From: Prochlorococcus sp. AG-436-M02
Lineage (GTDB): Bacteria; Cyanobacteriota; Cyanobacteriia; PCC-6307; Cyanobiaceae
Assembly: GCA_003212515.1 (NCBI GenBank)
Contig: QCPL01000002.1
Coordinates: 53,947-117,946 of the forward strand
Direction of reading: 5' to 3'
DNA: 64,000 bases
Shown here in pieces: positions 22,768 to 31,990 of this stretch. A program made the translations under genes and the position numbers. How positions within the stretch are numbered: the first letter of the stretch is position 1; each line of letters starts with the position of its first letter. The notes beneath the pieces are model-generated. The model was not told where the DNA came from, ran no database searches, and saw only the letters and a list, made by a program, of their open reading frames with translations.

Positions 22768-23934
22768 CTATGAAGACTGACGAATTAAATACTCACTACC
22801 AAGGAGAAAGACCCCGACAGGAGACCATGCTGCAATAATGGGATGCAATGTGCCGGCAACACCTAACGCACTAAATAGAAATGAAATAGTGTAGTAAACA
22901 AGAATTAAAATGATACTCATGCCAAATGCTAATGACTGTCCGCTCCCTCTCGTTTTTGCTTTTCTCATACCGAAAGTGCTACCTATTATAGAGAAGACTA
23001 AGCATGATAAAGGGATAGTGAATTTCTCCTGAATTCTTACCTTTAATCTGTTTTCTTCTTTAAGATTGCCAGAAATATTATATAATTTCAACGCACTATA
23101 GGCTTGACTTAGACTCATATTATTAGAATCACTTGGTATTTTTGCAATCATGAAAGGACCATACCCTAGATTATAAGAATATTTAAAGAAATTTTCTTTT
23201 GTTGATTCTAAGTTTTTGTTGAGAGGAAATATACTTCCATTAATTAACAACCATTTTTGTTGCTCTTCTTCCCATTTCCCTTCCTTAGCGATAATTAATC
23301 TATTTTTTAATCCATCTTTATAAGAAACTAATGTTAGATTATACATAGTATTGTTTTTAAATTCTTCTGCATGGAAAAGTGTCTCTAAATTTTTCTGATT
23401 ATCAAATTGGCTATAAATTATATCTTTTTTGTAGGAAATATCTGAAGATTGACCAAGGCCTTTCCTAAAGAGAGACTCGGCTTTTAAATTTGAGTATGGT
23501 GCTATATAATTGCTAAAGCTAAATGTAATTAATGACATTATTATACCAATAGATATAGCAGATAGAATTATTCTTTTATAGCTAATTCCTAAGCTTGTTA
23601 ATGCTTTGATTTCACTATTATTGCGAAGCTTAGAGAATGCAAGGAGGCAACCAAGCAAAGTAGCCATAGGTAACGCTATAGTTAAATACCCAGGGAGTTT
23701 CAAAAATAAAACTTCAATGGCTACAGTCCATGGCAGAGGAGTATTGATAACCATTGTAATTAAATAAAGTAGCTCGCCAAAAGATAGGCAAAGTACTATG
23801 AACGAAGAGACTCCGAAAATTAATGGAGGTATAATTTCTGAAATCAACCATCTATCAAGTAATGGTAAGAAATTTATACTTTTCCCTATAAACTTATTAA
23901 TCAAAAAAAAGACTTTTGATTTATTGTTACTCAT
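22768..23934 (-). CDS. LptF/LptG family permease (YjgP/YjgQ)
   Basis: The 388-residue membrane protein belongs to the permease half of the lipopolysaccharide export ABC system (LptB2FG). Three helices at the N-terminus (PLIFGVSSFIVLCLSFGELL and following), a periplasmic beta-rich domain (about residues 150-280) and three C-terminal helices are visible. SLSQAYSALKLY and RIQEKFTIPLSCLVF match the family. The start overlaps a 54-codon upstream ORF by 8 bp. The LptB ATPase is not in the window. Confidence 0.9.
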   Translation of the reverse strand: MSNNKSKVFFLINKFIGKSINFLPLLDRWLISEIIPPLIFGVSSFIVLCLSFGELLYLITMVINTPLPWTVAIEVLFLKLPGYLTIALPMATLLGCLLAFSKLRNNSEIKALTSLGISYKRIILSAISIGIIMSLITFSFSNYIAPYSNLKAESLFRKGLGQSSDISYKKDIIYSQFDNQKNLETLFHAEEFKNNTMYNLTLVSYKDGLKNRLIIAKEGKWEEEQQKWLLINGSIFPLNKNLESTKENFFKYSYNLGYGPFMIAKIPSDSNNMSLSQAYSALKLYNISGNLKEENRLKVRIQEKFTIPLSCLVFSIIGSTFGMRKAKTRGSGQSLAFGMSIILILVYYTISFLFSALGVAGTLHPIIAAWSPVGVFLLGSEYLIRQSS

Positions 23935-24091
23935 TTATTGACTCACTAATTAGAACATGATGTAAACAAAGTGGATACTTATTTGTTCCTATATAGATAT
24001 TATGGTGATAATTAATGAAGCAATCAAATACTTCTTGTCTGACTTTCTTAAAGTCAAGAATGTCTTTTGATACATCTAGAAAGTCTTTCAT
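23927..24091 (-). CDS. Small ORF overlapping the start of the LptF/G permease gene
   Basis: This 54-codon ORF begins MKDFLDVSKDILDFKKVRQE and ends CLHHVLISESINE. Its stop overlaps the permease ATG in the arrangement ATGAGTAA, which often marks translational coupling. Composition looks natural for this genome. AAGGA lies upstream but is about 11 nt from the ATG. I know no family for it. It could be a real leader gene, or a remnant belonging to the accessory patch. Confidence 0.4.
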   Translation of the reverse strand: MKDFLDVSKDILDFKKVRQEVFDCFINYHHNIYIGTNKYPLCLHHVLISESINE

Positions 24092-24219
24092 GTAATTAAA
24101 AGATCCTTGCCAGGTCTGCTTTTATAGCTTGTCTCTATTTCTTTATAACATGGACTGGATGATTTTTTCACTAATGTGGGTTGCACTGCAAGGATCTTAT
24201 CCAAAATTAAATTAGCAGC

Positions 24220-24363
24220 ATGATAACTGAAAAGCTAAGCCTCGAAATCGTTCAAATGAAAACGAATCTAATTAGATTTTCTCAGCTCATCGATGACTGC
24301 TTGCCCTCAACAACTTTTACTTCTTATAAAGCTTCGATGCTGACTAAAGAAATCAAGATTTAA
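24220..24363 (+). CDS. Short ORF, doubtful
   Basis: A 47-codon ORF starts MITEKLSLEIVQMKTNLIRF and ends MLTKEIKI. It has no clear ribosome binding site and no recognisable motif. It is the only plus-strand candidate in the accessory gap. It could be a small gene or chance. Confidence 0.25.
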   Translation: MITEKLSLEIVQMKTNLIRFSQLIDDCLPSTTFTSYKASMLTKEIKI

Positions 24364-24375
24364 GATCTAAGCCGA

Positions 24376-24456
24376 TTATTGACCATCATGAGAATGAGCA
24401 ATGCCTAATTCATGCATGCGAAAATGCTCATCAATTGAATCCGTTAAATCTATCAT
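24376..24456 (-). CDS. Very short ORF or gene remnant
   Basis: The 26-codon ORF reads MIDLTDSIDEHFRMHELGIA then HSHDGQ. The frame stays open a few codons upstream (KYQE) before a stop. Its charged, His-rich ending looks protein-like, and AAGAA precedes the ATG. It may be a micro-protein or the end of a decayed gene. Confidence 0.25.
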   Translation of the reverse strand: MIDLTDSIDEHFRMHELGIAHSHDGQ

Positions 24457-24587
24457 TTCTTGATATTTAGAAAAGTTGATTTAATTTTCACTCCTAATAA
24501 CCTTTATTTACTTAAGGCAGTTCTGTTTAGTGAGAGCCATTTCTTAAGTATTTGCAACCAATTAATAATTAGAGATTGATTGATGGC

Positions 24588-25022
24588 CTAAGTATTATCA
24601 TGCTTTGTTGCAAAATCACAAACTTGATTGATTACTCCAAGTATCAGCTTGTCTCCATTGGGCCCCTCCCATTGTGAGTCTGTGTTTTGAAACTCATTAA
24701 ATTCTTTTACACCTACTGCAACATCTCTGAAAGTATTTTCTGAACAATCAATATCCATGGTGTACAGAATATCTTGAGAAATCTCTGTAATCCCTCTAGG
24801 TGTGAACTTGCTGAATACCCTAAAAGAGCCATCCTGGTTTTTCTGAACACTACTCTTGTCCCAGAATTGCTCACCGTACTGACTGCTATGAACCGCAATC
24901 CAATCATGGGACAAAGCCGTTATTTCTAGTGGATAAAGAATAATTAGAATTGTTATGCAACCAAGGCAAATATTTTTAATCAAATTGAGTTCCATTTGAG
25001 TGAGATAGGGCCTTGACGTCAA
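24588..25022 (-). CDS. Exported protein of unknown function
   Basis: The most likely start is the Met at residue 11 (MELNLIKNICLGCITILIIL), which gives a signal peptide or anchor; the upstream start adds ten residues. The exported part contains WIAVHSSQYGEQFWDKSSVQ, a middle beta-rich segment, DIDCSENTFRDVAV and a final Cys (NQVCDFA). The order of a Trp start, a 'DKSSV' strand and a 'xxDC' strand recalls surface-adhesin-E-like domains, but only loosely. It lies in the accessory patch, 6 bp downstream of the DUF1651 gene. Confidence 0.65.
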   Translation of the reverse strand: MTSRPYLTQMELNLIKNICLGCITILIILYPLEITALSHDWIAVHSSQYGEQFWDKSSVQKNQDGSFRVFSKFTPRGITEISQDILYTMDIDCSENTFRDVAVGVKEFNEFQNTDSQWEGPNGDKLILGVINQVCDFATKHDNT

Positions 25023-25028
25023 TCTTAA

Positions 25029-25280
25029 CTAAGCAACATTGTCATTGATTTGTTGTTGGACTAGTTCCCAACTATTGCTTAGCAATTCATTCCATGTTTC
25101 TATTGCTCCTTTCAAGTCCATAGTTCTTGTATTTTTTATAGTTGTAGGAATTCCTTTCTCAGTTGAGGGCCAAATTTGAGTTATTACCTTAGGAGTGCGT
25201 ATTAGAGACTTTGGATCTCTAATGAAAAACAATATCAATCTTTTTTCTGGATTGACTAACCATCCTGAGGGCGTTGGCAA
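25029..25280 (-). CDS. DUF1651 family protein
   Basis: The 83-residue protein fits the picocyanobacterial DUF1651 pattern. It has SGWLVNPEKRLILFFIRDPKS near the start, then PKVITQIWP, and ends with the helix AIETWNELLSNSWELV. DUF1651 genes are scattered in marine Synechococcus and Prochlorococcus, often in islands, and have no known function. Here it lies between the integrase fragment and an exported protein on the same strand. Confidence 0.75.
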   Translation of the reverse strand: MPTPSGWLVNPEKRLILFFIRDPKSLIRTPKVITQIWPSTEKGIPTTIKNTRTMDLKGAIETWNELLSNSWELVQQQINDNVA

Positions 25281-25365
25281 TTCTCAATCATTCTTCTGTG
25301 AATTTATTCAGAGCGTGAAAAGAGACCATTGAATAGGCAAATGGATGGCTCCTTCCAAATTAAGG

Positions 25366-25671
25366 CTATTTGCGCGAGAAGCACCCTAATACAAAGATAC
25401 TATTAATCGATGTTTTGTTTGTCAATGGAGGCTCGCTATGACCACTGCGGTGCTCTTGCAAGGGTCCTTCAATGAACAAATCGATGGCTTCTTTGAGAAA
25501 TTGAGGCGGTGGTTGGTCTAATTCTGTTGGCCTTTTGAGAGACCCTTCAACAGCATTTGCCCACAATTTTGCAGCTGCTTGGGAGGTAAAAGTTTTAGAT
25601 CTTGGCCCCAGATATTCCTTCTTTCGAATGAATGTTTGCCAGCCGCTCCCACTTCTTCGAATCGTTGCCAT
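25366..25671 (-). pseudogene. Truncated tyrosine-type integrase (N-terminal part)
   Basis: The 101-codon ORF begins MATIRRSGSGWQTFIRKKEY and continues SKTFTSQAAAKLWANAVEGS, matching the arm-type DNA-binding region of phage-type integrases. The next part (FLKEAIDLFIEGPLQEH) should start the core-binding domain but stops after a short unrelated tail. The catalytic domain with its R-H-R-Y residues is absent. The fragment points away from the 3' end of tRNA-Thr, 140 bp away, the classic arrangement of an element integrated at a tRNA. Confidence 0.75.
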
Positions 25672-25811
25672 TTTTTGAGGTGCATCATGTCAGATGCATC
25701 AAGTAAAAATGGTCTAAAAACAGCAAAAGTGAACGAGAGAATGGACGTCCACTTTTAAAGATTTTCGATCCTAGTGCCTTAGATCGCTTGGTCTGGTTAA
25801 GCTACCGACGA

Positions 25812-25883
<72 letters not shown>

Positions 25884-25893
25884 TTGTGGAAGG

Positions 25894-25975
25894 TGGGCCG
25901 GGTTGGATTTGAACCAACGTAGGCAGCGCCAGCGGATTTACAGTCCGCCCCCATTAACCACTCGGGCACCGACCC
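25894..25975 (-). tRNA. tRNA-Tyr (anticodon GUA)
   Basis: The 82-nt class II tRNA has acceptor GGGTCGG/CCGGCCC, anticodon stem GCGGA/TCCGC with loop CTGTAAA (anticodon GUA), and a long variable arm. It leads the tRNA-Tyr/tRNA-Thr pair transcribed away from aroQ. Confidence 0.96.
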
Positions 25976-26081
25976 TAACCACCTAAGGACATTAACAGTT
26001 AAAGTGACGAAATTTCTCTTATATGTTGGGCGTTTTATTTTAAACTTATATACGCTTTGTGAAGTACTTGTCTTGTAAGCA

Positions 26082-26525
26082 TTGTTTAATTTATTGCTAA
26101 TTAATGGCCCCAACCTTAATCTCCTTGGGAAAAGAGAGCCATCTATTTATGGAGTGCAAACTCTTGAATCAATTGAATCTGAGCTTAATAAGAAAGCTGA
26201 GAAGGAAGGTGTCAACCTTGCAACTTTTCAGAGTAATTCTGAAGGAGCTTTGGTAGACCGAATTCAAAAAGCTATAGGCCAAGTTGATGCGATCATGATC
26301 AATGCTGGAGCTTACACACATACTTCTGTGGCTTTAAGAGATGCATTGTTAGGTTCAGAGATCCCTTATGTGGAATTGCACCTGAGCAATACTTTTTCAA
26401 GAGAATCTTTTCGACATAACTCTTTATTGGCAGATCGTGCTGTTGGTGTAATTAGTGGTTTTGGACCAATGAGCTATCAACTTGCTTATAACGGAATCCT
26501 TGCTTTTTTGAAGCATCAAAAATAG
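26082..26525 (+). CDS. aroQ: 3-dehydroquinate dehydratase, type II
   Basis: AroQ dehydrates 3-dehydroquinate in the shikimate pathway to aromatic amino acids. The 147-residue protein starts at TTG and reads [20 protein letters not shown], with the catalytic Tyr in the lid (IYG), [14 protein letters not shown] and [13 protein letters not shown]. All are type II signatures. It is divergent from the tRNA-Tyr gene and followed by miaE after 3 bp, so the genes form an operon running to cobI. Confidence 0.96.
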   Translation: MFNLLLINGPNLNLLGKREPSIYGVQTLESIESELNKKAEKEGVNLATFQSNSEGALVDRIQKAIGQVDAIMINAGAYTHTSVALRDALLGSEIPYVELHLSNTFSRESFRHNSLLADRAVGVISGFGPMSYQLAYNGILAFLKHQK

Positions 26526-26528
26526 TCA

Positions 26529-27146
26529 ATGATGGCATTAATCTCAAATAATTCAAAGGTTCCTAAAAAGATTAAATGGCTCAATAGTTCAACTAGCGCA
26601 AGTTGGTTGGATCAGGCAGTTACTCACCCTCTAGAAATACTTATAGATCACGCTAATTGTGAAAGGAAAGCTGCTGGGGCTGCGATTCAAATGATGTTTC
26701 GATATTTATGTGAACCAGGCTTGGCAGAAGTTCTTAGCCCTCTTGCGAGAGAGGAATTAGAGCACTTTGAACGTGTTGTTGAGATCCTGAAATCAAGGGG
26801 CCGTTATCTTGAACCATTGCAGGCACCACCCTACGGATCTTTGTTGGCAAGAAGCATTCGAAAAGATGAACCTTTTCGAATGCTGGACAGTTTTTTAGTA
26901 GCTGGTTTAATCGAAGCGAGAAGCCATGAACGTATGGCTTTACTTTCCTTGCATAGTCCAGACCATGAATTAAGAGCTTTGTATTCCGAATTGTTGAATA
27001 GTGAGGCGCGCCATTTTTGTATTTATTGGACTTTAGCGGAAGAACGCTTTGATAAACCTGAAATGCTTATGCGATTAAACCAGCTTGCAGAAGTGGAATC
27101 CAAGATTCTTTCAAAACTTCATCCGGAACCAAGAATGCATAGCTAA
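26529..27146 (+). CDS. miaE: tRNA 2-methylthio-N6-isopentenyladenosine-37 hydroxylase (MiaE-like)
   Basis: MiaE is a diiron enzyme that hydroxylates the isopentenyl group of ms2i6A37 in tRNA. The 205-residue helical protein has the iron ligands spread over DHANCERKAAG, AREELEHFERV, GLIEARSHERM and NSEARHFCIYW, giving the ExxH pattern of the ferritin-like fold. Length agrees with the family. It sits between aroQ and cobI with gaps of 2-3 bp. ATG at 26529 or 26532 may be used. Confidence 0.93.
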   Translation: MMALISNNSKVPKKIKWLNSSTSASWLDQAVTHPLEILIDHANCERKAAGAAIQMMFRYLCEPGLAEVLSPLAREELEHFERVVEILKSRGRYLEPLQAPPYGSLLARSIRKDEPFRMLDSFLVAGLIEARSHERMALLSLHSPDHELRALYSELLNSEARHFCIYWTLAEERFDKPEMLMRLNQLAEVESKILSKLHPEPRMHS

Positions 27147-27148
27147 AT

Positions 27149-27937
27149 ATGTTTTCCTTTAAGCATTTAAAGAAAATTTTTTCTTTTGCAAACTCAACGA
27201 AAAATATTTCGCCTGAATCAGGTTTGACTTTGGTAGGAGTGGGACCTGGCGACCCTTCTTTATTAACCATTGCGGCAGTCAAGGCCATTAAGGATGCAAG
27301 CTTAGTTGCATACCCAATTGCAAGAATTGGGGCTAAAGGCATTGCAAATGAAATAGCTTCTAAATTTATTGAAGGGAAAAAGTGCATGCCACTATTGTTC
27401 CCAATGATTAGCGAAATGAATGAATTAAACGATGCATGGGAAGTTGCAAGTGATCAGCTGGTAAAAGCAGTTAAGGACGGAGAAAAAGTTGTTTTGCTTT
27501 GTCAAGGTGATCCGTCTTTATATGCAACTAGCTCATATATTTTGTTGAAGATTAAATTGAATTACCCAATGCTATGTCTAAAAGTTATTCCAGGGATCTC
27601 ATCATTTAATGCTGCTGCTGCTGCTGCTCAAATGCCATTATCTTTGCAAAAAGAATGCCTTTTAGTCTCTTGTGTGCCGGATAATCGTGAGGACTTTGAA
27701 ATGATATTAGATGATTTTAATAGCACTAGAAAAGTCTTGGTGCTAATGAAATTAGGTAAGAGATGGGGGTGGGTAAGAAATATTTTGGAAGATAGAAATT
27801 TGTTAGAAGATACACTATTTGCTCAAGAGGTTGGTATGCCTAGTCAAAGAATTGAGAAAGCAATAGATTTAGAAGAAGGAGATGTGCCTTATTTTTCTTT
27901 ATTAATTATCAGGAGAAAATCTTTATTTATAAGCTAG
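27149..27937 (+). CDS. cobI: Precorrin-2 C20-methyltransferase
   Basis: This SAM-dependent enzyme methylates C20 of precorrin-2 (or its cobalt form) in cobalamin synthesis. The 262-residue protein carries LTLVGVGPGDPSLLT at about residues 27-41, CQGDPSLYATSSY, and VIPGISSFNAAAAAAQMPL. The alanine run is encoded by six GCT repeats near 27610. The N-terminal 25 residues precede the family core. It ends the aroQ-miaE-cobI unit. Confidence 0.94.
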   Translation: MFSFKHLKKIFSFANSTKNISPESGLTLVGVGPGDPSLLTIAAVKAIKDASLVAYPIARIGAKGIANEIASKFIEGKKCMPLLFPMISEMNELNDAWEVASDQLVKAVKDGEKVVLLCQGDPSLYATSSYILLKIKLNYPMLCLKVIPGISSFNAAAAAAQMPLSLQKECLLVSCVPDNREDFEMILDDFNSTRKVLVLMKLGKRWGWVRNILEDRNLLEDTLFAQEVGMPSQRIEKAIDLEEGDVPYFSLLIIRRKSLFIS

Positions 27938-28057
27938 AGGAACTTCCTTCTCTCTAAATTTATCAAAAATTTTTCTTTTGTTAATGATCCTCTTTCTTAA
28001 ATATTTAGCTATTAGGATAATTATGAATTTAAAAATAGTTGAAAATATCTTATTTTT

Positions 28058-28525
28058 ATGAATACCCTTTGGCCGCTGAGCAAGAATTTACTTAAGGAAA
28101 TTCTTGCAGATAGGACAACTGACAGGTTCGTTTGTGCACTTATTTGGGAAAGACTTGATTACAAGCCTGTGAAAATCGCAGATAAAACTACAATTCTTGT
28201 TGCTGGACCAAATACTCCTGATTATTGGAGACAAAAGTTCTTAGAAGCACCCCAAGTGATTGCTAAGCGATCAGCGTCTGTTCATTTAACTAGATCTATA
28301 CCAAAGCAATACAAGCAAGCCCTAAAAATTTGTTTGGATTTTGAGGGCTATAAGATTAATGAACTTTTTCCAAGGAGAACACGTCGAGCTACTGCAGTTA
28401 ATTGGCTTTTAGCATGGGGATTGACCAAAGGAAAAGATTTACCGAAAGAAGGTCCTTTGCCGACATTGCATCATGCCCCTGAAGATCCTGTACTTGGGCA
28501 CCCTGGAGACCCAATAATTGAATGA
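28058..28525 (+). CDS. DUF1823 family protein
   Basis: The 155-residue soluble protein matches a cyanobacterial family of unknown function. Landmarks are ADRTTDRFVCALIWERLDY near the start, WRQKFLEAPQVIAKR, HLTRSIPKQYKQALK and PRRTRRATAVNWLLAW near the end. The conserved Arg/Thr cluster may bind nucleic acid or nucleotide, but this is a guess. It lies 120 bp after cobI and 100 bp before der. Confidence 0.75.
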   Translation: MNTLWPLSKNLLKEILADRTTDRFVCALIWERLDYKPVKIADKTTILVAGPNTPDYWRQKFLEAPQVIAKRSASVHLTRSIPKQYKQALKICLDFEGYKINELFPRRTRRATAVNWLLAWGLTKGKDLPKEGPLPTLHHAPEDPVLGHPGDPIIE

Positions 28526-28628
28526 GTTTTGATTGGAGATAAGTTTCTCCTTGCTTATCTTGTGAAATAAAAGTTGTTTTATTGCACTTTAAATAAGTAT
28601 TCTCAAGAAAGAACTATGTCAGGAGAAA

Positions 28629-29999
28629 ATGGCGCGACCTATCGTCGCCATAATTGGTCGACCAAATGTTGGCAAGTCGACTCTAATTAATAGGTTATGT
28701 CGTAGTAGAACTGCGATAGTTTATGACGAGCCTGGCGTTACCAGGGATCGTAGTTATCAAGAAGGATTCTGGAGAGATAGGGAATTTAAGTTAGTTGATA
28801 CTGGAGGTCTTGTTTTTGATGATGAAAGTGAGTTCCTCCCTGAGATCAGAGAACAGGTTAACCTAGCGCTCTCAGAGGCTGATATAGCTTTAGTGATTGT
28901 CGATGGGCAGCATGGGGTAACTGCATCAGATCAAGCTATTGCTGAATGGCTTAGAGACCATCAATGCTCGATTCTTTTGGCGGTTAACAAGTGTGAATCT
29001 CCAGAGCTTGGACTTGCTATGGCAGCAGAGTTTTGGCAATTAGGATTAGGTGAGCCTTTCCCAGTCTCGGCTATTCACGGTGCTGGTACTGGGGATCTTC
29101 TTGATCGATTAATTTCATTACTTCCTCCAAAGGATATATCTGAAAAGGAGGAAGAACCCATTCAACTTGCAATCATTGGCAGACCAAATGTAGGGAAGTC
29201 AAGTCTCCTTAATGCAATATGTGGAGAGAATCGGGCAATAGTGAGCCCAATTAGAGGTACGACACGTGACACCATTGACACATCATTAAGAAGAGAAGAT
29301 CAATTATGGAGATTGATTGATACTGCTGGAATTCGTAGACGTAAAAGTGTTGATTATGGTCCTGAGTTTTTTGGAATTAACCGTAGTTTCAAAGCTATTC
29401 AACGTAGTGATGTCTGTGTTTTGGTAATAGATGCATTGGATGGTGTAACTGAACAGGATCAACGCCTTGCAGGGAGAATCGAGCAGGAAGGCCGAGCTTG
29501 CTTAGTGGTTGTTAATAAGTGGGATGCAGTTGAAAAAGATTCATATACTATGCCAATCATGGAGAAGGAGCTTAGATCCAAACTATATTTTTTAAATTGG
29601 GCAGATATGTTGTTCGTCTCTGCATTGATGAAGCAAAGAATTCACTCTATTTTTCGCTTTGCATCTTTAGCTGTTGATCAGCATCGAAGAAGAGTTCCCA
29701 CTTCAGTAGTGAATGAAGTCATTACGGATGCATTAAGTTGGAGAAGCCCACCTACTAGTAGAGGTGGTAGGCAGGGACGTCTTTATTATGCAACTCAAGT
29801 AGCTAGTTCTCCTCCTAGCTTTACTCTCTTTGTAAATGAACCAAAGCTTTTCGGTGATTCATATAGAAGATATTTAGAGCGTCAATTAAGAGATGGCCTT
29901 GGGTTTAAGGGTACTCCTATAAAACTTTTTTGGAGGGGTAAACAGCAAAGAGAGGTAGAACGAGATCTAAAACGTCAGCAAATAAACTCTTCTATTTAA
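28629..29999 (+). CDS. der: Ribosome assembly GTPase Der (EngA)
   Basis: Der is an essential GTPase with two tandem G domains that acts in 50S maturation. The first P loop is [10 protein letters not shown] at about residues 10-19; a second [10 protein letters not shown] lies near residue 184. NKCE and NKWD are the G4 motifs, and the C-terminal KH-like domain ends with [11 protein letters not shown]. The 456-residue length is typical. The next gene follows after 3 bp. Confidence 0.97.
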   Translation: MARPIVAIIGRPNVGKSTLINRLCRSRTAIVYDEPGVTRDRSYQEGFWRDREFKLVDTGGLVFDDESEFLPEIREQVNLALSEADIALVIVDGQHGVTASDQAIAEWLRDHQCSILLAVNKCESPELGLAMAAEFWQLGLGEPFPVSAIHGAGTGDLLDRLISLLPPKDISEKEEEPIQLAIIGRPNVGKSSLLNAICGENRAIVSPIRGTTRDTIDTSLRREDQLWRLIDTAGIRRRKSVDYGPEFFGINRSFKAIQRSDVCVLVIDALDGVTEQDQRLAGRIEQEGRACLVVVNKWDAVEKDSYTMPIMEKELRSKLYFLNWADMLFVSALMKQRIHSIFRFASLAVDQHRRRVPTSVVNEVITDALSWRSPPTSRGGRQGRLYYATQVASSPPSFTLFVNEPKLFGDSYRRYLERQLRDGLGFKGTPIKLFWRGKQQREVERDLKRQQINSSI

Positions 30000-30002
30000 G
30001 AG

Positions 30003-30890
30003 ATGGAGTTTTTAAGAAATATCCCTATAGGTCAGTATGTCGCTGGCACATCAGGTTGGATGAGGAAGCTGGATCCAAGGTTGAAATTCGCTTGGGTTCT
30101 AATGTTTTTGGTCTCGCCAGTACTTGCAGGACTTCTTTGGAGAGTTGCTTTGGTGTTAGCCCTCCTATTAATTACGATACTTGGTGCTGTGCCTGTAAGG
30201 ATTATTTGGCGCCCTCTTTTCTTCTTGATAATCCTTTCAGCTTTGTTTGGTTCATTAGCTATGTTTTTGCCAACTAATGAAACTACCTCAGAATTGACTG
30301 TTCGTTCTTCCCAAGAACTTCCTAATTTGATTCTTTCAGGAAGTTTTTGGGAAATAATGAGGATTGGTCCATTTGTAGTAGATAGGCGTTCTGCTGAATT
30401 AGGTGTGAAATCTTCAACATTAATTTTCACAGTAGTGCATAGTGTCAACTTGATGCTATGTACTACCTCACCAGAAGATTTGATGTGGACGTTGAGATGG
30501 TATCTAAAACCTATTGCATTATTAGGTTTCCCTTTAGACCGGATGAGCTTTCAATTGCTTTTGGCCTTACGATTTATTCCTTTGGTCCAAGAAGAACTTC
30601 AGAACCTATTAAGATCAATATTTAATCGAGCTGTTAACTTTAAAGAACTCGGGTTTAAAAAATCACTGGGATTAATACTTTCTGTAGGTGAAAGGTTATT
30701 GCTAAATATTTTATTAAGAGCTGAGCAAGGCGCAGAAGCTCTTTTAATTCGAAATGATGGGATGATACTACATCCAGATTTACTAAGGCCTAAGGGGCTT
30801 ATAAAGAGAAGCACGGCATTGCTTAATTCAATTGCCATCGCGGCACTACTTGTTGTTATGATTTTGCGAAAAGAATATGGAGCTTTTTGA
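30003..30890 (+). CDS. EcfT/CbiQ-like energy-coupling transporter transmembrane protein
   Basis: The 295-residue protein resembles the T component of ECF vitamin or metal transporters. It has LDPRLKFAWVLMFLVSPVLA near residues 22-41, about five to six hydrophobic segments, and coupling-helix-like motifs ALRFIPLVQEE and LLRAEQGAEALLIR. The last two match the cytoplasmic Ala-Arg motifs that contact the ATPases. No ATPase or S component is nearby, so the substrate is unknown. It follows der by 3 bp. Confidence 0.87.
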   Translation: MEFLRNIPIGQYVAGTSGWMRKLDPRLKFAWVLMFLVSPVLAGLLWRVALVLALLLITILGAVPVRIIWRPLFFLIILSALFGSLAMFLPTNETTSELTVRSSQELPNLILSGSFWEIMRIGPFVVDRRSAELGVKSSTLIFTVVHSVNLMLCTTSPEDLMWTLRWYLKPIALLGFPLDRMSFQLLLALRFIPLVQEELQNLLRSIFNRAVNFKELGFKKSLGLILSVGERLLLNILLRAEQGAEALLIRNDGMILHPDLLRPKGLIKRSTALLNSIAIAALLVVMILRKEYGAF

Positions 30891-31034
30891 TTTACATCAA
30901 TTTATTCCACTACCATTCAAGACTTTGAAATTAATTTATTTCTCTAATGCTGAATATTTTAATTAATATTTTAAATTAATATTTTGGTCAGTTCGAAGTA
31001 TTCTATTTCTATATTGATGTTTCTTGGTTGAAAA

Positions 31035-31307
31035 TTGCTTCCAAACTCTGAATCTTATCTTAATCACCCAACTTTTGGGATGCTTTACCTTGTAACTCCT
31101 GCTGACAAAGGTCGAGATATTTATGCAACATTATATGCTCAGAAGATGTTTTTCTTGGTGACCCTTGAGGCGCGAGGAGCTGAATTTGAGGCTATCCCTT
31201 ATATGGATGCACGATACTATGCAGAGATTAATATTTCTCGTTGTAGAAAAAATAGGTCTGATGATTTAGTAGTTTGGCAAAAATTGTTCAAGCAGACTTT
31301 TATTTAA
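31035..31307 (+). CDS. pipX: PipX, coactivator of NtcA
   Basis: PipX binds the nitrogen regulator NtcA to boost transcription, or is held by PII when 2-oxoglutarate is low. The 90-residue protein has the hallmark YLNHPTFGMLYLV and LYAQKMFFLVT, followed by two C-terminal helices. A stop codon lies 6 bp upstream in frame, so TTG at 31035 is the only usable start. pipY follows after 18 bp, the arrangement known in other cyanobacteria. Confidence 0.94.
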   Translation: MLPNSESYLNHPTFGMLYLVTPADKGRDIYATLYAQKMFFLVTLEARGAEFEAIPYMDARYYAEINISRCRKNRSDDLVVWQKLFKQTFI

Positions 31308-31325
31308 GGGGCTTTTTCAATAGTT

Positions 31326-31958
31326 ATGAACCTTAGAGAATTACGCAATTCATTACCAAGCAGAGTCAAAGTATTAGCAGTTAGTAAGGGACAGGATATT
31401 AGCGCAATTCGTTCGATTGCTTCTAATGGTCAAATTGATTTTGGTGAGAGTAGAGTCCAAGAAGCATTGCCAAAGTTAGAATCTTTGAAAGATTTAATAG
31501 ATATTAGATGGCATTTTATTGGAAGTTTGCAGGCCAACAAGGTTAGGCAAGTGGTAAGAGCTTTTGATGTAATACATTCAATAGACTCATTGAAATTAGC
31601 TAAAAGAATTTCAAGAATCGCTGGCGAAGAATTTAAGAGACCAAGTGTGATGGCTCAAGTTAAGTTTCGCAATGATCCAAATAAAGGTGGGTTTAACTTA
31701 GAGGAGTTTTTAGATGCTTGGAATGAACTTATTAAATTGCCAAACATGGATTTTGTTGGTCTTATGACTATTGCGCCTCTTTCACTTGATTTAACTCAGA
31801 GAAAAATTCTATTTGAAGAATGCAGAGTCCTTGCAGATCAGTTGGAGCTAGAGGAGTGTTCAATGGGAATGAGTGCAGACTGGAGAGAAGCTGTTGAGAG
31901 TGGATCTACATGGATTAGGCTGGGAACTTCTTTATTTGGATCAAGATTGAGATCTTAA
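31326..31958 (+). CDS. pipY: PipY, PLP-binding protein (YggS/PLPBP family)
   Basis: Members of this single-domain PLP family affect B6 and amino acid homeostasis without known catalysis. The PLP lysine is in VLAVSKGQD near residue 20; FGESRVQEAL, WHFIGSLQANKVR, GLMTIAP and MGMSADWREAVESG follow in order. The 210-residue length is normal. Linkage to pipX is conserved in cyanobacteria and suggests a role tied to nitrogen balance. Confidence 0.94.
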   Translation: MNLRELRNSLPSRVKVLAVSKGQDISAIRSIASNGQIDFGESRVQEALPKLESLKDLIDIRWHFIGSLQANKVRQVVRAFDVIHSIDSLKLAKRISRIAGEEFKRPSVMAQVKFRNDPNKGGFNLEEFLDAWNELIKLPNMDFVGLMTIAPLSLDLTQRKILFEECRVLADQLELEECSMGMSADWREAVESGSTWIRLGTSLFGSRLRS

Positions 31959-31990
31959 TTGCGGCAAGATATCAAAAAACCCACTTGAAA

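Larger units (their letters stand above)
24092..24587. other. Accessory gap with short ORFs only
   Basis: This stretch holds no long gene. Besides the two short ORFs listed separately, minus-strand codons around 24505-24585 read NWLQILKKWLSLNRTALSK then stop, without an ATG. The short open, protein-like pieces suggest decayed genes downstream of the integrase fragment, but they are too short to identify. Confidence 0.5.

Noticed and set aside
24301..24312. Possible repeat of the tRNA-Thr 3' end (TTGCCCTC)
   Set aside because: Only seven to eight bases match the tRNA-Thr end; too short to call an attachment site.
27600..27630. GCT trinucleotide repeat in cobI as a phase-variable tract
   Set aside because: Six GCT units encode an alanine run at a position where the family is Ala-rich; a unit change would not shift the frame.
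30032..30448. Minus-strand 138-codon ORF
   Set aside because: It is antisense to the EcfT-like membrane protein and reflects its codon pattern.
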